This document shows positions 11,801 to 22,429 of a stretch of DNA of 64,000 bases, piece after piece. The position numbers were made by a program, and so were the translations under genes. Position 1 is the first letter of the stretch. Each line of letters opens with the position of its first letter. The notes beneath the pieces are model-generated. The model had not been told where the DNA came from. It did no database searches and saw only the letters and a program-made list of their open reading frames with translations. Source of the DNA: Pictodentalium vernedei (lineage: Eukaryota > Mollusca > Scaphopoda > Dentaliida > Dentaliidae); contig CM062296.1 of NCBI GenBank assembly GCA_031216915.1, positions 148,973,340 to 149,037,339 of the forward strand, written 5' to 3'.

Positions 11801-12507
11801 TAACGAATTGCATTGTCCCCACGTAATGCTAGGAGGTACAGATCAAATTTCTGCCACTCATAATTAATCATTCGGATTTCGAACACGGCTAGATTATATA
11901 TTAGAACTGGGCCTTAAAGTGAAATAGTTCCACCGTGGGTTCGTTCTGGACGTGACCATTTTCATTGTGGTACCTTACTCCTGTGTCTTGATTGAAGGCA
12001 AATAACAATAAACAAATAAAAAAGTACCTCTGAACCTTATAACCTACACAAACAACAATCAAACATCAAAAAGTCAACCCCGTGTCTCAAATTCAGTCAC
12101 TAAAATAGAATGTTGATGTAAATTATTCATACCGGTTAAATTTCCAAGAAAGTACAAAAGTTGTATTGTAAGGATACATAGCCGTGGTTTTCTATCCCAT
12201 CAGATATTCAAGTTTATGTCAAAGTATGTGTGTGGTGTGTGAATGTTGGTGTGGGGTGTTCAATTTCCCAGCTTTAATCGAGTCAATGAAATGAATGGAA
12301 ACAGTTTTATTTTGCACAAGTGGCCACACAAACCACCTTGATTGAGGTGAATGATCAATGGAGGACACAAATTCTGGCGTATGGGGTGGAAGTGGCGCTA
12401 GGCGGTTATAGTCAGTGAATAAGTTTTCAATGTTTGTCCACATTCAGTTTATTGAGAATGAATGTTTTACGGGAAAGTTTTCGTAGTCGGCTTCCCCTCT
12501 AACTTAT
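11801..12507. other. No gene seen
   Basis: No exon with splice support and no recognised repeat. The short minus-strand frame at 12219-12443 has no features that suggest a protein. Confidence 0.5.
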
Positions 12508-12515
12508 TTCCACGG

Positions 12516-12884
12516 GAAGGGCGCGCGATAGCTTAGTAGGTAGAGGTGCAAGCTGCAAGCCGAGAGGCCTCAGGTTCTAATCCCACCTGCGGCAACCGCG
12601 TTGTGTACTTGGGCAAGACACTTCAAACCCCATGATGTGTAGGGGGTGGGGGGGGGGCGTGGCGTTTTGCACTATGGCTTACTGCACGCCGATGGTGCAA
12701 TTGTCTTCAACAGATGATAAGGCTGCTTGTGTGGAGTTAGTATGTTGTGTTGTGGAGTCTGGCAGTTGCTCGCCGTGGCGCGGCGTTTCTCTCCGGGTAC
12801 TCCGGCTTCCTTCACCGGTAAAACTGTCCGAGACCAGGTGACCCTGGCTGTCGAAAGTGTCGTTAAACCCAATAAATAAATAAA
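12516..12884 (+). mobile_element. SINE family S1, full-length copy
   Basis: It has a tRNA-like head (GATAGCTTAGTAGGTAGAGG; B box GGTTCTAATCC), a body with TTGTGTACTTGGGCAAGACA and TCTCCGGGTACTCCGGCTTC, and a tail GTTAAACCCAATAAATAAAT. It is flanked by an 8-bp target duplication TTCCACGG (12508-12515 and 12885-12892). The head lets RNA polymerase III transcribe it. It encodes nothing and depends on a LINE for movement. Confidence 0.92.
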
Positions 12885-13188
12885 TTCCACGGAAACTGTG
12901 GCAGATTTCCTAAACTGAATACACTTGTTATGTTATTTTTCCCCTAACTTCGGAGAATTATTTGTATTTGTGTAATCTGTACTGTACAAATTACATCTCA
13001 GAGACAGATTATAACGAAACTAGCTCCGCCCTTGTATGTTATGCGAAGTCTTGTGTGTACTCCAGAAACAGAAGGGTGCGGTCAAATTACAGTGATGCTC
13101 TTGCAAAATAAATTTATTTCTTTATTCAATCACGATCTGTCATTCACAGAGTAGTGGATAGGGAGTTCTTAATACTTCTCTCAATGTA

Positions 13189-13736
13189 ACGACCAACATC
13201 GCCTAACGTTATTCGCATGAATCACCATTCAATTTTTATTATTTGTTCATTTAAAACATAGCTTATGATTCTCCACTGGAAGGACCTCGTTGTATTCGTT
13301 CCAGTGAGAGGGGCCAGACAGAGGGATACAATTACAACTAGAAGTCCTGTCACGAACTGTGCGTTTATCTAGGCTTAATTACGCGTTGGCATTGCGCGCA
13401 ATTGCCATATCGAATGGCATCCAAAGCATGACAGGTTCTCCTGGTTACTCATAGCAAACACGGGCAATGTTTCTGCCAACGGACCTCCGGGTTACCCGGA
13501 GGCCCATTGGCTGAAACATTGCCTGTGCACAGGCCACATGTACAGAATTTGATAATCTCTCTATGGTCATAACGCGTAGATTAACGCGCAGATCGACGCA
13601 CTACCTGTGCGCATTTCACGACAGGACGTCTAGTTTTAACTGTACGCTATGTTTCTGACGTGAAAAATGGAAAGTAATTAGTTATTCAAGAAGTTTGTTT
13701 TCAAGTGTCGTCTGCTTTCGTGATAGAGAAGGATAA
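13189..13736 (-). mobile_element. TTAA-type MITE A1, split by a nested MITE
   Basis: The left part has GCCTAACGTTATTCGC and AAAACATAGCTTATG, plus half of the core palindrome (GTTCCAGTGAGAGG, about 13300). The right part resumes at about 13645 with GCTATGTTTCTGACG and ends AAGTGTCGTCTGCTTTC. The interruption is the TA-flanked MITE at 13329-13642, so this copy is the older insertion. Both termini are decayed. Confidence 0.7.
13329..13642 (+). mobile_element. TA-flanked MITE, family E (nested)
   Basis: The termini are CAATTACAACTAGAAGTCC at the left and CTAGTTTTAACTG at the right, flanked by TA on both sides (13327-13328 and 13643-13644). The central palindrome GGACCTCCGGGTTACCCGGA lies inside the complementary arms CAATGTTTCTGCCAA/TTGGCTGAAACATTG. 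Further copies are at 50702-51008 and 63275-63589. CAGTT termini with a TA target suggest a Tc1/mariner-mobilised MITE. Confidence 0.87.
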
Positions 13737-13789
13737 AATACAAATTTGCGAACTTGAGACCGAGACAAACGGTATGCATTGTTGTGAGT

Positions 13790-13945
13790 TTCTTTTCCGT
13801 CTGACAGTTGCTCGTCGCAGCTTGGTGGTTCTTTCCGAGTATTCCGACTTCCTCCATCCGCAAAAGTGTCCGATACGAGGTGACCGGACAGTTGAACGTG
13901 TCATTAAACACGAAAAAGTCTGCTTTTGTCTTCAATGAACTGTTC
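13790..13945 (+). mobile_element. SINE S1 fragment, 3' half
   Basis: It matches the S1 body from CTGACAGTTGCTCGTCG through CTTTCCGAGTATTCCGACTT to GTGTCATTAAACACG. The tRNA head and the AAAT tail are absent. The overlapping open frames on both strands are by-products. Confidence 0.72.
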
Positions 13946-14498
13946 ACATTTCCAATTTTTATTCTCCTCAATATGATAAAACAGTTCAGATTTTTACATT
14001 AAGCCTTTGATACTTCTGTACGTCTTATGAGGTAGGAAATCAAACAGTGCGGTGATACTTTGTGGTCATTTGTTTTGTTATTATTTTTTCCATTTTTTAA
14101 AGTTTTAACCTTCAATTTCTATTTTCTTCTGAATAACAACCGTTGAACCAAGTGTTATCGCAGCTTAAAACACTAATATAATCCTACTGTCAAGACATCT
14201 TAACTGGTTGAGTACTAGACGCCACTATCAGGGCTTTCAAAAAATGCGGATACCAGAGCAAAAGCCAACACTTTCCTTGCTTATGTGGACATTCTCTAAT
14301 AAGTTGTAATAAAACAAGTTTTGAATAACAAATTCAGACCACCGAAAATAATCTAACCCTCAACCAGGTAATCATTAATGTGAACAAGATCTTGTTATTT
14401 GTACTTTCCCACGTCTGACGTCGCATTTTGAAAAAAACGTTGAAGAAACTGAATTCCCAGTGACGTTTGAACGTCAGGATAATTGAAGTCTAAAAGTG

Positions 14499-14747
14499 TT
14501 AACCCTTTACCCAACGCAGACGATATCGAAATTTATTATTTTAAATATAATGTGTTCAAATTTATCAAACAATTTCAACAAAACCATATCATGTGACCCC
14601 TCGTTGGAACGAACTCGACGAGCTCGTTCCATCGAGGGGTCACATGATATGGTTTTGTTGAAATATTTTGAAAAATAATATTTTTTCAACTACTTAATTT
14701 GCATATTACGCGGGCGGATGCGGCCGGTTCGTTGGGTAAAGGGTTAA
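14499..14747 (+). mobile_element. TTAA-type MITE, subfamily A2, intact
   Basis: It is bounded by TTAA on both sides, with termini CCCTTTACCCAACG at the left and GTTGGGTAAAGGG at the right. A2 landmarks are CGCAGACGATATC near the left end and TTTGCATATTACGCGGGCGG near the right. The centre is a long palindrome with arms CATATCATGTGACCCCTCG/CGAGGGGTCACATGATATG. There is no coding capacity. Confidence 0.95.
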
Positions 14748-14934
14748 AACAATAATTCAAAGTACAGTGATTTTTAGTCAGATAACACACTCGAACTCAG
14801 ATAGCCGTCAAGTAATGATCTAGAACTTCACTCTCGACCATTATCCTACCAAGTACCCTTGTTCTTGTGTATTATATTTTACGGAGTTCCTACATGCGCA
14901 ATAATCTGACAGAAAGGGGTTAACAATTGTGTGT

Positions 14935-15289
14935 CGGGGGAGCGGTGGCTCAGTTGGTAGAGGTAAAAGCTGCAAGCCGAGAGGTCCTCGATTCGAATCC
15001 CACCAGTGGCAACCGCGTTGTGTCCTTGGGCAATACACTTCACCCCCCATTGCACACGGTAGGGCACGGTGGCGTTTTGTACTATGGCGTACTGCACGTC
15101 GATGGTGCACCTGTCTTCAACCAATGCTAACCCTGCTTGTGTGGAGTGAGTATGTTGAGGAGCTGACAGTTGCTCGCCGTTGCTCGGTGGTTCTCTCCGG
15201 GTACTCCGGCTTTCTGCACCGATATAACTGTCGTGGTCATGATTAGCAATTGCGCATAAATATGTGATCTTAAACGTTAATAAATAAAT
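14935..15289 (+). mobile_element. SINE S1, full-length
   Basis: The head is GGGGGAGCGGTGGCTCAGTT, with B box GATTCGAATCC, the best tRNA-like match of the copies here. The body is TTGTGTCCTTGGGCAATACA and CTCTCCGGGTACTCCGGCTT. The tail is ATGTGATCTTAAACG then TAATAAATAAAT. An imperfect duplication ACAATTGTGTGT/ACAAGTCTGTGT flanks it. The ~100-residue open frames across it are not genes. Confidence 0.9.
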
Positions 15290-16061
15290 ACAAGTCTGTG
15301 TTTATGACTAAAATCTTGGAATTACTCCAGCAAATCTCCGTTCCAGGTGAAAGGTTTGACAGATTTATATGGCGTTTAACAGCATGTGGTCGTTTACATT
15401 TTTTTCGTGTTTGACAATGCTGAAATCCTGGGTATATAACCTACAAGGATGTTAATAAAGTTGTTTTTATTCTCATTATGAACACTCGAGTGGGCACACA
15501 AATTTATACACCATTTGGAGCAGAGTTTTATGCAAACATTTTTTCAATGTCTGATGAGCACATGTAATATGTTCGCGAAACATCTACGCGAGCTGTTTAG
15601 AGAATGTTCATATTTGCATATGTGTGCCTTGCAAATTTCCGACCGAAACTGGCAATGTCAATAAATGTTGCGTTTCATGCCACTTGACAATGATATTGAC
15701 TTTTTATTGGAGTGTTTATGGTTTCAACGCATTTCATAATAAAATGTGACGTAAGCCCTTATAACTTACCAAAAGGTTGGAAACCTGCACGTCCGGAGGG
15801 TTGTATACAAATGACTTGAGTTTACAAAACGACAGCTGTGCAGTGCGTGAATGCACAATACTAAAGAGTATTGTAATTCCAGATCGTTTTTTATATAAAA
15901 AGGCTCGTAATGAGATTGTTATCTACTCGTGACAAATTTACACTGATGTATTGAAATTTCATAAATATAATATTGCTAAATTAACACTTTGTACCCGAGA
16001 GAACGTTTTTACGGTCCAGGTCCATTTAGTAGGATGGGTGCTAAGTGCCTGTCTGATCTAG
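15290..16061. other. No gene seen
   Basis: About 770 bp of unique-looking AT-rich sequence with no exon signal or repeat recognised. Confidence 0.5.
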
Positions 16062-16119
16062 ACCAATTAATATTTTCAACGTGCAGCCCCAAGGCTGCAC
16101 GTTGAAAATATTAATTGGT
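16062..16119. repeat. Perfect 27-bp-arm palindrome, family B
   Basis: The arms ACCAATTAATATTTTCAACG... and their exact reverse complement are separated by a 4-base loop (CCAA). A single-arm relative occurs at 31576-31605 (GGCTGCACGTTGAAAATATT) and a diverged relative at 36690-36750 (CAGCGTGCAGCCTTAGGG). This indicates a repeat family rather than a chance palindrome. Confidence 0.85.
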
Positions 16120-16274
16120 TTACCCCCAAATAATGAATATTGACTCTTCCAATTGCTGCCCTTCAAATGACATGGGAGATTCCAACAGGGCTCAAAGGAT
16201 TATCACTGTGGAAAGTAAGAAAAATAACACACAGCAGCTTCTGAGGCGCATTTGTTTAGTTTCGTTGTTTGATA

Positions 16275-16616
16275 TTTATTTATTGGAGTTCAACGACACT
16301 TTCTACAGCCAGGGCCACCTTGTGCTGCACAGTTTTTTTCGGGCGGAGGAAGCCGCATTACTCGGAGTAAACCACCGAGCAACTGTCAGACTCTCCAACG
16401 AACTAATTCCACACATGCAGGGTTAGCATTGGTTGAAGACAGGTGCACCAACGACGTGCAATACGCCTTAGAACACAGCGCAACCGTGCCCTCCGCGTGG
16501 GATATCGAGATTAAGTGCCTTGCTCAAGGACATAACGCAGTAACCCCAGGCGGGGATCGAACCGAGGACCTCTTGCTTTGAAGTCAGTGCCGTAACTGCT
16601 GAGCCACCGCGCTCCC
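16275..16616 (-). mobile_element. SINE S1, full-length, reverse
   Basis: It reads in reverse complement from the head (GGGAGCGCGGTGGCTCAGC) to a short TAAATAAATA tail. The target duplication is TCGTTGTTTGATA (16262-16274) against TCGTTGGTTGATA (16617-16629), one mismatch. The mismatch and body divergence suggest an older insertion than the copy at 33969. Confidence 0.92.
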
Positions 16617-16654
16617 TCGTTGGTTGATAAGTATGATTCTTAAGTGTTGTGTGT

Positions 16655-16752
16655 AGAAAATCAGGCAGAGAATTTCGACCAGATCGCTACTTTGTCGCGA
16701 TCCACTTGAAATTATCTGTCCATTTTGTAATCACACTTCTCTAAAGTGGAAA
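16655..16752. repeat. Relative of the GGATCGCG hairpin repeat
   Basis: In reverse complement it runs GAAGTGTGATTAC, GATAATTTCAAGTGGATCGC and GATCTGGTCGAAATTC. It is homologous to 10268-10372 in the opposite orientation. Confidence 0.45.
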
Positions 16753-16805
16753 GAAAATCTGACACAACACTAAATACAATAAAGTCGCCGTGGGCTGGTC
16801 CGTTA

Positions 16806-17005
16806 CAGTATATTCGCCTTGGACTGGTCACGGACGCAATAATATCAGATTCCAAACACTAATTATGGGAATAATCACCAAAACTTTAATTAACGAAGCA
16901 CAGGGTACAACCCGATGCTTCATTTATTAAAATTTCGCTGATGATGATTTTTGTTTCTTGGTAAGCGCATGCGTGGTTATCAACAAGTCCACGGCGACTA
17001 TATTG
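16806..17005 (+). mobile_element. TA-flanked MITE, family G
   Basis: The termini are CAGTATATTCGCCTTGGAC and GTCCACGGCGACTATATTG, with TA immediately outside both ends (16804-16805, 17006-17007). This is the clearest TA duplication for this family. The internal hairpin pairs GAAGCACAGGG with CCCGATGCTTC. Confidence 0.88.
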
Positions 17006-17314
17006 TATCTGACAAAATTATCGGCGTGAGAGCGACCGTCTCTGCCTGCACTGTGTCCTTCAATCAAGTAACTTGTGCAGCATTTGCTATGATCGAAAGA
17101 CAACTTGACGGCGTTGTTTGTTTGTTGCTCCCTATCTGTTAATATGAGGGGCCTAAACATGGAATGTGTTCCGACGTGTCAAAAGGTTCAGTACAAATAT
17201 GCGTACTGTAGATGTAAAAATTTATTTGTCTCTTCTCGGGAAGTAATATCGGTAACCCAAATCAAGCATACACAGTTGTGCATGTAAAACGGTTTGTCAG
17301 GTTATTGGGGAAAT

Positions 17315-17565
17315 TTAACCCTTTACCTAACATGAAAAGCAGACGACACTTGCCAAAAAAATTCTTGAATAACTAAATTTTTTCATTTTTTGTCTCAAAA
17401 ACATAGGTTATGACCCCTCGTTGGAACGAGCTCGACGAGCTCGTTCCAACGAGGGGTCATAACCTATGTTTTTGAGACAAAAAATGAAAATATTTTGAAA
17501 ATTAATTGTCGATTTTTGAGAATAGCGCTGGCCGGTTTTGGCCGTTACGTTGGGTAAAGGGTTAA
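17315..17565 (+). mobile_element. TTAA-type MITE, subfamily A1, intact reference copy
   Basis: Flanking TTAA sites bound the termini CCCTTTACCTAACATG (left) and CGTTGGGTAAAGGG (right). Internal landmarks are AAGCAGACGACACTTGCC on the left and AATAGCGCTGGCCGG on the right. The central palindrome spans about 17385-17490, with arms reading TTTTTGTCTCAAAAACATAG then GTTATGACCCCTCGTTGG and their complements, and the centre GAGCTCGACGAGCTC. A TTAA target and CCC termini are piggyBac-like (established for that superfamily), although Kolobok elements also use TTAA. Confidence 0.95.
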
Positions 17566-17689
17566 ATTTAGTTTTTCCCAATTCGTTCACATTGCACAGA
17601 ATGAGTGCGGACAAATTTCAAATGAGTGACAAAGACATGGACACTTTGGTGATGCCAAATGATTAGATAGAGGCACAAGCACCCGAAAA

Positions 17690-18085
17690 ACGTCTTTCTC
17701 CAAATGCGTCCCTTTTCATAGAATACAAAGGGCGCGAAGTGATACAGTCATTAAAGCAGTGAACTTCAAACTGAAAGGTCGACGGTTGGATTTTGACCAG
17801 TAGTAACTGTGTTATGTCCTGTGTGTGATACTTAATCCAAATTGACATGTGGGAACACTCCAGGGCTGTACTTTAAGGCATACTGCACGTCGATGGCGCA
17901 CTTCCCTCGATCGCTGCAAACTCTGCTTTTGAATGAGGTAATTTGTTTGTGAGCCTGACATTTGATCGTCGCTGCTCCCTTGTTCCACCCTGGTACTCTG
18001 GTTCCATTCATTCGCAAAACAGCCAGATCGATTTGACTCTGGCTGTTTAAAGTGCAGATAAACTCCAATAACATAAACAAGTAAA
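17690..18085 (+). mobile_element. SINE S1, highly diverged copy
   Basis: The head is barely recognisable (GGGCGCGAAGTGATACAGTC; B-box region GACGGTTGGATTTTGACC). The body keeps GGCATACTGCACGTCGATGG and GGTACTCTGGTTCC. The tail CCAATAACATAAACAAG replaces the AAAT repeats. It appears to be an old insertion. Confidence 0.65.
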
Positions 18086-18790
18086 TCATAGAGGACAAAG
18101 CCATTAATTTAAACTCTTTCAACGATGGACTTCACATCAGTGTGGGAGTTTTTCGTGGTTTTAGTAGTTAGATCATACTGAGTCTATTGTGGATGTTATT
18201 TACATTCGGGGGTTTCTAACCATATTAAGAAAGGTAATTTTGCGAGTGTCATCATAATATGACGATGTGCGTCGATGCGATCCACTTTGCAATCTTTTTA
18301 ATTCAGAGACATCAGAAGGGGTTCAACAAATTCGGAAATAGACGAAACAGAATTCTTTATATGCTCATATTATAGGTTACTTCGCCCGCTGAAGGCCTAA
18401 ATGGGATACATTTGGCATATTGATGGGAAGAGGCCTTCAGACTAGTCCCAATGCACAGTGCTTAACAATGTCCCCAAAATGTGGCCACATTATGAGCCTC
18501 ACGAGGAGGAAATACTCAACAAACATCTGGGAAATGTGTCATATATAAGACTGCAGGGTGGCATAATTCCTTGCTATTAAATGGAAATGGGAAACCGACG
18601 AAATTCTTTAAAAATCGGATGGTCAGAAAGTAAAGGTAATTAATAGCCCATTGGGATCTGGTGAATTTGGATCGCAACAGCTTTGTATTAATGTGGCGTT
18701 TATAAGGTTAATGTGGCCCAGGTGATATAAGTCCCACACAAAGTGAGCTTTGGACCAATGGCAAGGCAATTTCAAGGCATTTGGTGCGAT
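18086..18790. other. No gene seen
   Basis: No convincing exon. A weak inverted pair CTGAAGGCCT/AGGCCTTCAG lies near 18384-18450. Confidence 0.5.
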
Positions 18791-19039
18791 TTAACCCTTT
18801 ACCCAACGCAGACGATATCAAAATTTATTATTTGAAAAATCATTTTTTAACATTTTTCAAAAAATTTCAACAAAACCATATCATGTGACCCCTCATTGGA
18901 ACGAGCTCGATGAGCTCGTTCCAAAGAGGGGTCACATGATATGGTTTCGTTAAAATATTTTGAAAAATCATATTTTTTCAGATGCTAAATTTGCATATTA
19001 AACGGGAGGATGTGGGCGATTCGTTGGGTAAAGGATTAA
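18791..19039 (+). mobile_element. TTAA-type MITE, subfamily A2
   Basis: It has left TTAACCCTTTACCCAACG and right TCGTTGGGTAAAGGATTAA, so one G in the right terminus has mutated to A. The core palindrome is nearly intact, with an asymmetric change (TCATTGG on the left, CCAAAGA on the right). The A2 landmark TTTGCATATTAAACGGG is present. Confidence 0.93.
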
Positions 19040-19245
19040 TGGTGTCAAAGGCCCTGGAAGTTGGCTAGATTTGGAGGCACTGGACAAAACTCTCGGCCAG
19101 ATGTTTAAGTTTAAGCACGCGTTCGACACCAGTCTAGCCCTTACATCATTAAATTAAGTCAATCACTAATATGCTTAGATTCTATCGTGTGGAAAAAAAT
19201 CAGTTGGAGGGAAAAGAGAACCGAGCTGATGTTCCAACAAACTTA

Positions 19246-19623
19246 CAGTACGGTCTCCATGGACTGGTGACTTTCCACGGGTGGGTAATAATTCCACAGT
19301 CTGAGTAATACAAAATTCGAAACACTAATTATCCGCCCGGGACGAACCGCGTTGTGTCCTTGGACAAGGCACTTTATTTCGGTTGCCTACATGGGGGCAT
19401 GACGACGCCGTGTACTAAGCCGTACGGCACGTCGATGGTGCACATGTCTTCAACCGCTGTAAACCTGCTTGAACGGAGCTTGAACAGAGTTAGAATGTTG
19501 ATGAGCTCACTGTTGTTCGTCGATGACCGATGGTTCTCTCCGGGTACTCCGGCTTCCTCCACCCGTAAAACTGTCAGGGTCACATTTAGACATAGTGCAT
19601 AAGAATGTGACCTTAAACAGGAA

Positions 19624-19686
<63 letters not shown>

Positions 19687-19822
19687 ATTAATGAAGCACC
19701 GTATAAAACCCGGTGTTTCGTTAATTCAAATTTTGCTGATCATCGTTTTATTACCTGATAAAGGCATGTATGGACATCACTGCCCACGCGTGGATTATCA
19801 CCCGTCCACGACGACTGTACTG
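19246..19822 (+). mobile_element. TA-type MITE, family G, split by a nested SINE
   Basis: It begins CAGTACGGTCTCCATGGAC (preceded by TA) and ends ACGACGACTGTACTG. The family landmark CGAAACACTAATTAT stops at 19333, and AATTAATGAAGCACCG resumes at 19686. The interval is a SINE S1 copy, so the MITE is older than that SINE. Confidence 0.85.
19336..19682 (+). mobile_element. SINE S1, head-truncated, long AAAT tail (nested)
   Basis: It starts inside the body (GAACCGCGTTGTGTCC) and lacks the tRNA-like A and B boxes. It runs through TTCTCTCCGGGTACTCCGGC to a tail of about 15 AAAT units (19622-19682). The length of this tail suggests a comparatively recent insertion or secondary microsatellite expansion. 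Confidence 0.87.
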
Positions 19823-19976
19823 TCTATGTTCAGCAAGGTTGAATCTAAAACATACCTAAAAATCCACTTTATTGGAATGAACGAAAGAAATGTAGTTCAA
19901 TCGAGTCTTGATTTGACCGAGCTATTGATGACATTACCTTTAGAAATGAAGACTCATCACAGCAGATATATTAAAT

Positions 19977-20665
19977 GATGGACACTGAATTGAGGACTCG
20001 GACTCGGACTCCAAACACATACTGAATCGAGGACTCGGACTCGGACTCAAGTTTAGTGTTCAGATTTTTTTGTTGAATTACCATTGATTAACCACACGTA
20101 GCAGCGATCTTGTCGTTGTGATGATCAGCAAAAATCGTTTAACTGTTAAACTGCCGTAACATATTCCCAATAGCCATTGTACTTTGTGGAATGCCCCTAT
20201 ATTTTTATATAAACACTATCATTCATTTATTTTGTTGGGATAAGCTGACTTTTTGTGAACAATCGATCGACTCCCTTCCATCTCCATGGCTTCATTTAAC
20301 CATTTATTAATGTGTAATAAAAAACATGATTTAACAAAAAAACTCTGAAATCAAGGGCTATATCATGACACGACATAAGTTGAAAGTCAAGCTCAGTCAA
20401 TCGTTTATATTTTTATATAAGTTCATTACTGGACATGTTGAGAAGTTACATAAAAACTATCAGCGGTTAAAGATGTGTTGGGTGTCCCAAAACAAACCTC
20501 ACAAGGATGGTTAATTTTTATTTTCGGTACAATGATTAATAAAGATCGCTATAACGTGGTAAATCACTGGTAATTCAACAAAAAATTAGCACTTAACTTG
20601 AGTCCGAGTCCGAGTCCTTGATTCAGTATGTGTTTTGAGTCCGAGTCCTCAGTTCATATTTAAAC
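19977..20665. mobile_element. Terminal-inverted-repeat element with GGACTC repeats
   Basis: Both ends carry repeats of GGACTC around CAAACACATACTGAATC / AAAACACATACTGAATC, followed by the shared inner sequence TTTTTTGTTGAATTACCA. The inverted repeats are about 130 bp each. The word ATATTAAAT flanks both sides (19968-19976, 20666-20674) as a possible 9-bp target duplication, though it is AT-rich and could be chance. There is no transposase inside. The superfamily is unknown; 9-bp duplications would fit Mutator-like elements. Confidence 0.72.
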
Positions 20666-20674
20666 ATATTAAAT

Positions 20675-21302
20675 AGTTATTGATTTAAATATCTGTAACT
20701 GGAGCTCGAAGGCATATTTGGATATCTTTCAAATTTCCATGAAAAGTGAGTTAACACATAGCCCGTAACAGCGTCGAATTTCAAACAAAATTATATTGAT
20801 AGCCCGAGAGCTTCGCACTATACCTCTTGGAGCAACCATCGTCGCTTCAATTGGTCAAGTTTCCACAAATTCAGCTAATCGCAATATTCCCAAATTGAGC
20901 CAGTATAAGGGTCTGGATAGAAGTTCATCATAACATAAACATAATTTTTGAAATAAGCTTATTGAAGTACCCTTTCGTGAGTATAAGATAATAATCTACC
21001 CGGATCGTACTTTTATGATAACTTTATGATAACTTCCTCACCAACACAATCTCTCAGGTTACCAGTCTAATTATGTAAGGAAGGCGACGCTGTTGTGGGC
21101 TGTTTGTTTACACAATTTTCGTGGAGTTCGCACACAGAGCTTCGTTCATGTAATGTAGTGTTCCCTCAATCACAGATATATTTAGATATTTCTTCGTCTT
21201 CCAGTTATATATATTCTAATAAAAGTATTTAATTTGCATTGAAACTATCAATATATTAACATAATTAGTGGATTTACGCAGAGTAATGGAAAACAATGGC
21301 AA
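20675..21302. other. No gene seen
   Basis: AT-rich sequence with no exon or repeat recognised, directly upstream of the promoter-like segment. Confidence 0.45.
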
Positions 21303-21500
21303 CAATTTTTCCACCTGACGTCATGGATCTATCAAAAGAACTAAACTCCGCCCATTGTCGTTAGTGACCAATCGAAAAGTCGCATAGTGATTTAAATCGA
21401 TTCGGAAGCTGCGCTGACAGCAGATAAGTGAATGACAATTGGAAATTAACCTAATTCTATAAATGGGGAGCGATTTTATATCATTCAACTTCTGACTTCG
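21303..21500 (+). promoter_or_regulatory. Promoter-like segment: CRE, GC box, CCAAT box, TATA box
   Basis: In order: TGACGTCA at about 21317 (CRE), CTCCGCCC at 21346-21353 (GC box), GACCAATCG near 21367 (CCAAT box) and CTATAAATGG near 21458 (TATA). A possible initiator TATCATTCAACT follows about 20-30 bp downstream of the TATA box. Order and spacing are typical of an animal pol II promoter. A homologous ~120-bp segment lies on the opposite strand at 45840-45959. Activity is inferred only from motifs. Confidence 0.45.
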
Positions 21501-21570
21501 AAGCGAATATCTCTCAGATAACGGCAGCTAATTTCTTGAAAAATACGAATAATTTACCTATTTGGGCACA

Positions 21571-21756
21571 ATGTTCATTATTTTTTTCTGTTTCGTGTCT
21601 ATATGTCACGGTGCTTACCAAGCACACCTGCGTTTTGTTTTTAGCTTAACTTGGCAAGGTCAGGATAAGCTATTGCCATCGCGCGTGCAGAGGTCTGTGA
21701 GTCTGTTTGTCTGTGAGTCTGTTCACATGTTCTTTAGCACAGGTCACATCCCGTAG
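21571..21756 (+). CDS. Possible first coding exon with signal peptide (uncertain)
   Basis: The first ATG after the TATA box (about 110 bp downstream) opens MFIIFFCFVSICHGAYQ, which looks like a secretory signal peptide with a cleavage site after CHG. The frame continues about 60 codons, but its later part runs into a dispersed repeat, so the true exon probably ends earlier at an unidentified donor. No protein family is recognised and no downstream exon was linked to it. Alternatively, the hydrophobic start may be chance in T-rich DNA. Confidence 0.3.
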   Translation: MFIIFFCFVSICHGAYQAHLRFVFSLTWQGQDKLLPSRVQRSVSLFVCESVHMFFSTGHIP

Positions 21757-22400
21757 TTCTTGTCCGATTATTACGAAATTTCATATCCAGGTTCGAGGTC
21801 ATGTCTAAATGAGACCTTTTAGTAGCGACCGATCAAGCGTCATGGCAGCACGGGCCCGAAACTCGAAACCACTTAGCACAGTCTCCAGGTCGTATTTTTT
21901 GAGGGATGAAAACGTCCTTCAGCACAGTCTACAGGTTGCATTTATGAAGGAATTTCATTGCAAGTTGGTAGGATGACTTGGCATAATGGCTAAATTAGGA
22001 TAAACTATATTGGCAGTGACGGCCACATTGGCACGTGATCTAGATTTGTTTAGCACATTCTACAGTTCATATTTATGGACCGATTTCATTGTAACCGTGA
22101 AGGATAATTCGGTTATGATGTCTAGACAAAGCTGTCCGATTTTGGTCACGATCGATCAGCCGTTGCCGCCGCCTGGTCACGTGACCAAGATGCTTTAGCA
22201 CTGTATACGTGATGTTTTTATGAAGGGTTTTCATTGTAACTTGGTTGGGTAACTCGGTATGATATTCAGATGAGACTGTCCTGTTTTGGTTACGATCGGC
22301 CAAACGTGCTCACTGGACCGGCACGTAACATAGATTCCATTAGAAGAGTCATATTTATGAAGAAATTTCATTATAACTTGGTAGAATGACTGGTTTTGGA
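21635..22400 (+). repeat. Diverged ~130-bp dispersed repeat units
   Basis: The block opens TTAGCTTAACTTGGCAAGG and then repeats variants of TTTAGCACAGTCTACAG, CATATTTATGAAG and GTAACTTGGTAGGATGAC at about 21885, 21930, 22055, 22200 and 22340. It is organised like the TAGCTCACCTGA elements at 5-8.8 kb but has different sequence. Confidence 0.6.
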
Positions 22401-22429
22401 CTGATTCTAATGTAACTTGGAAACTTTTT

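Noticed and set aside
14879-15246. 81-105-codon frames on both strands
   Set aside because: They lie within SINE S1; the same frames recur, with breaks, in other SINE copies.
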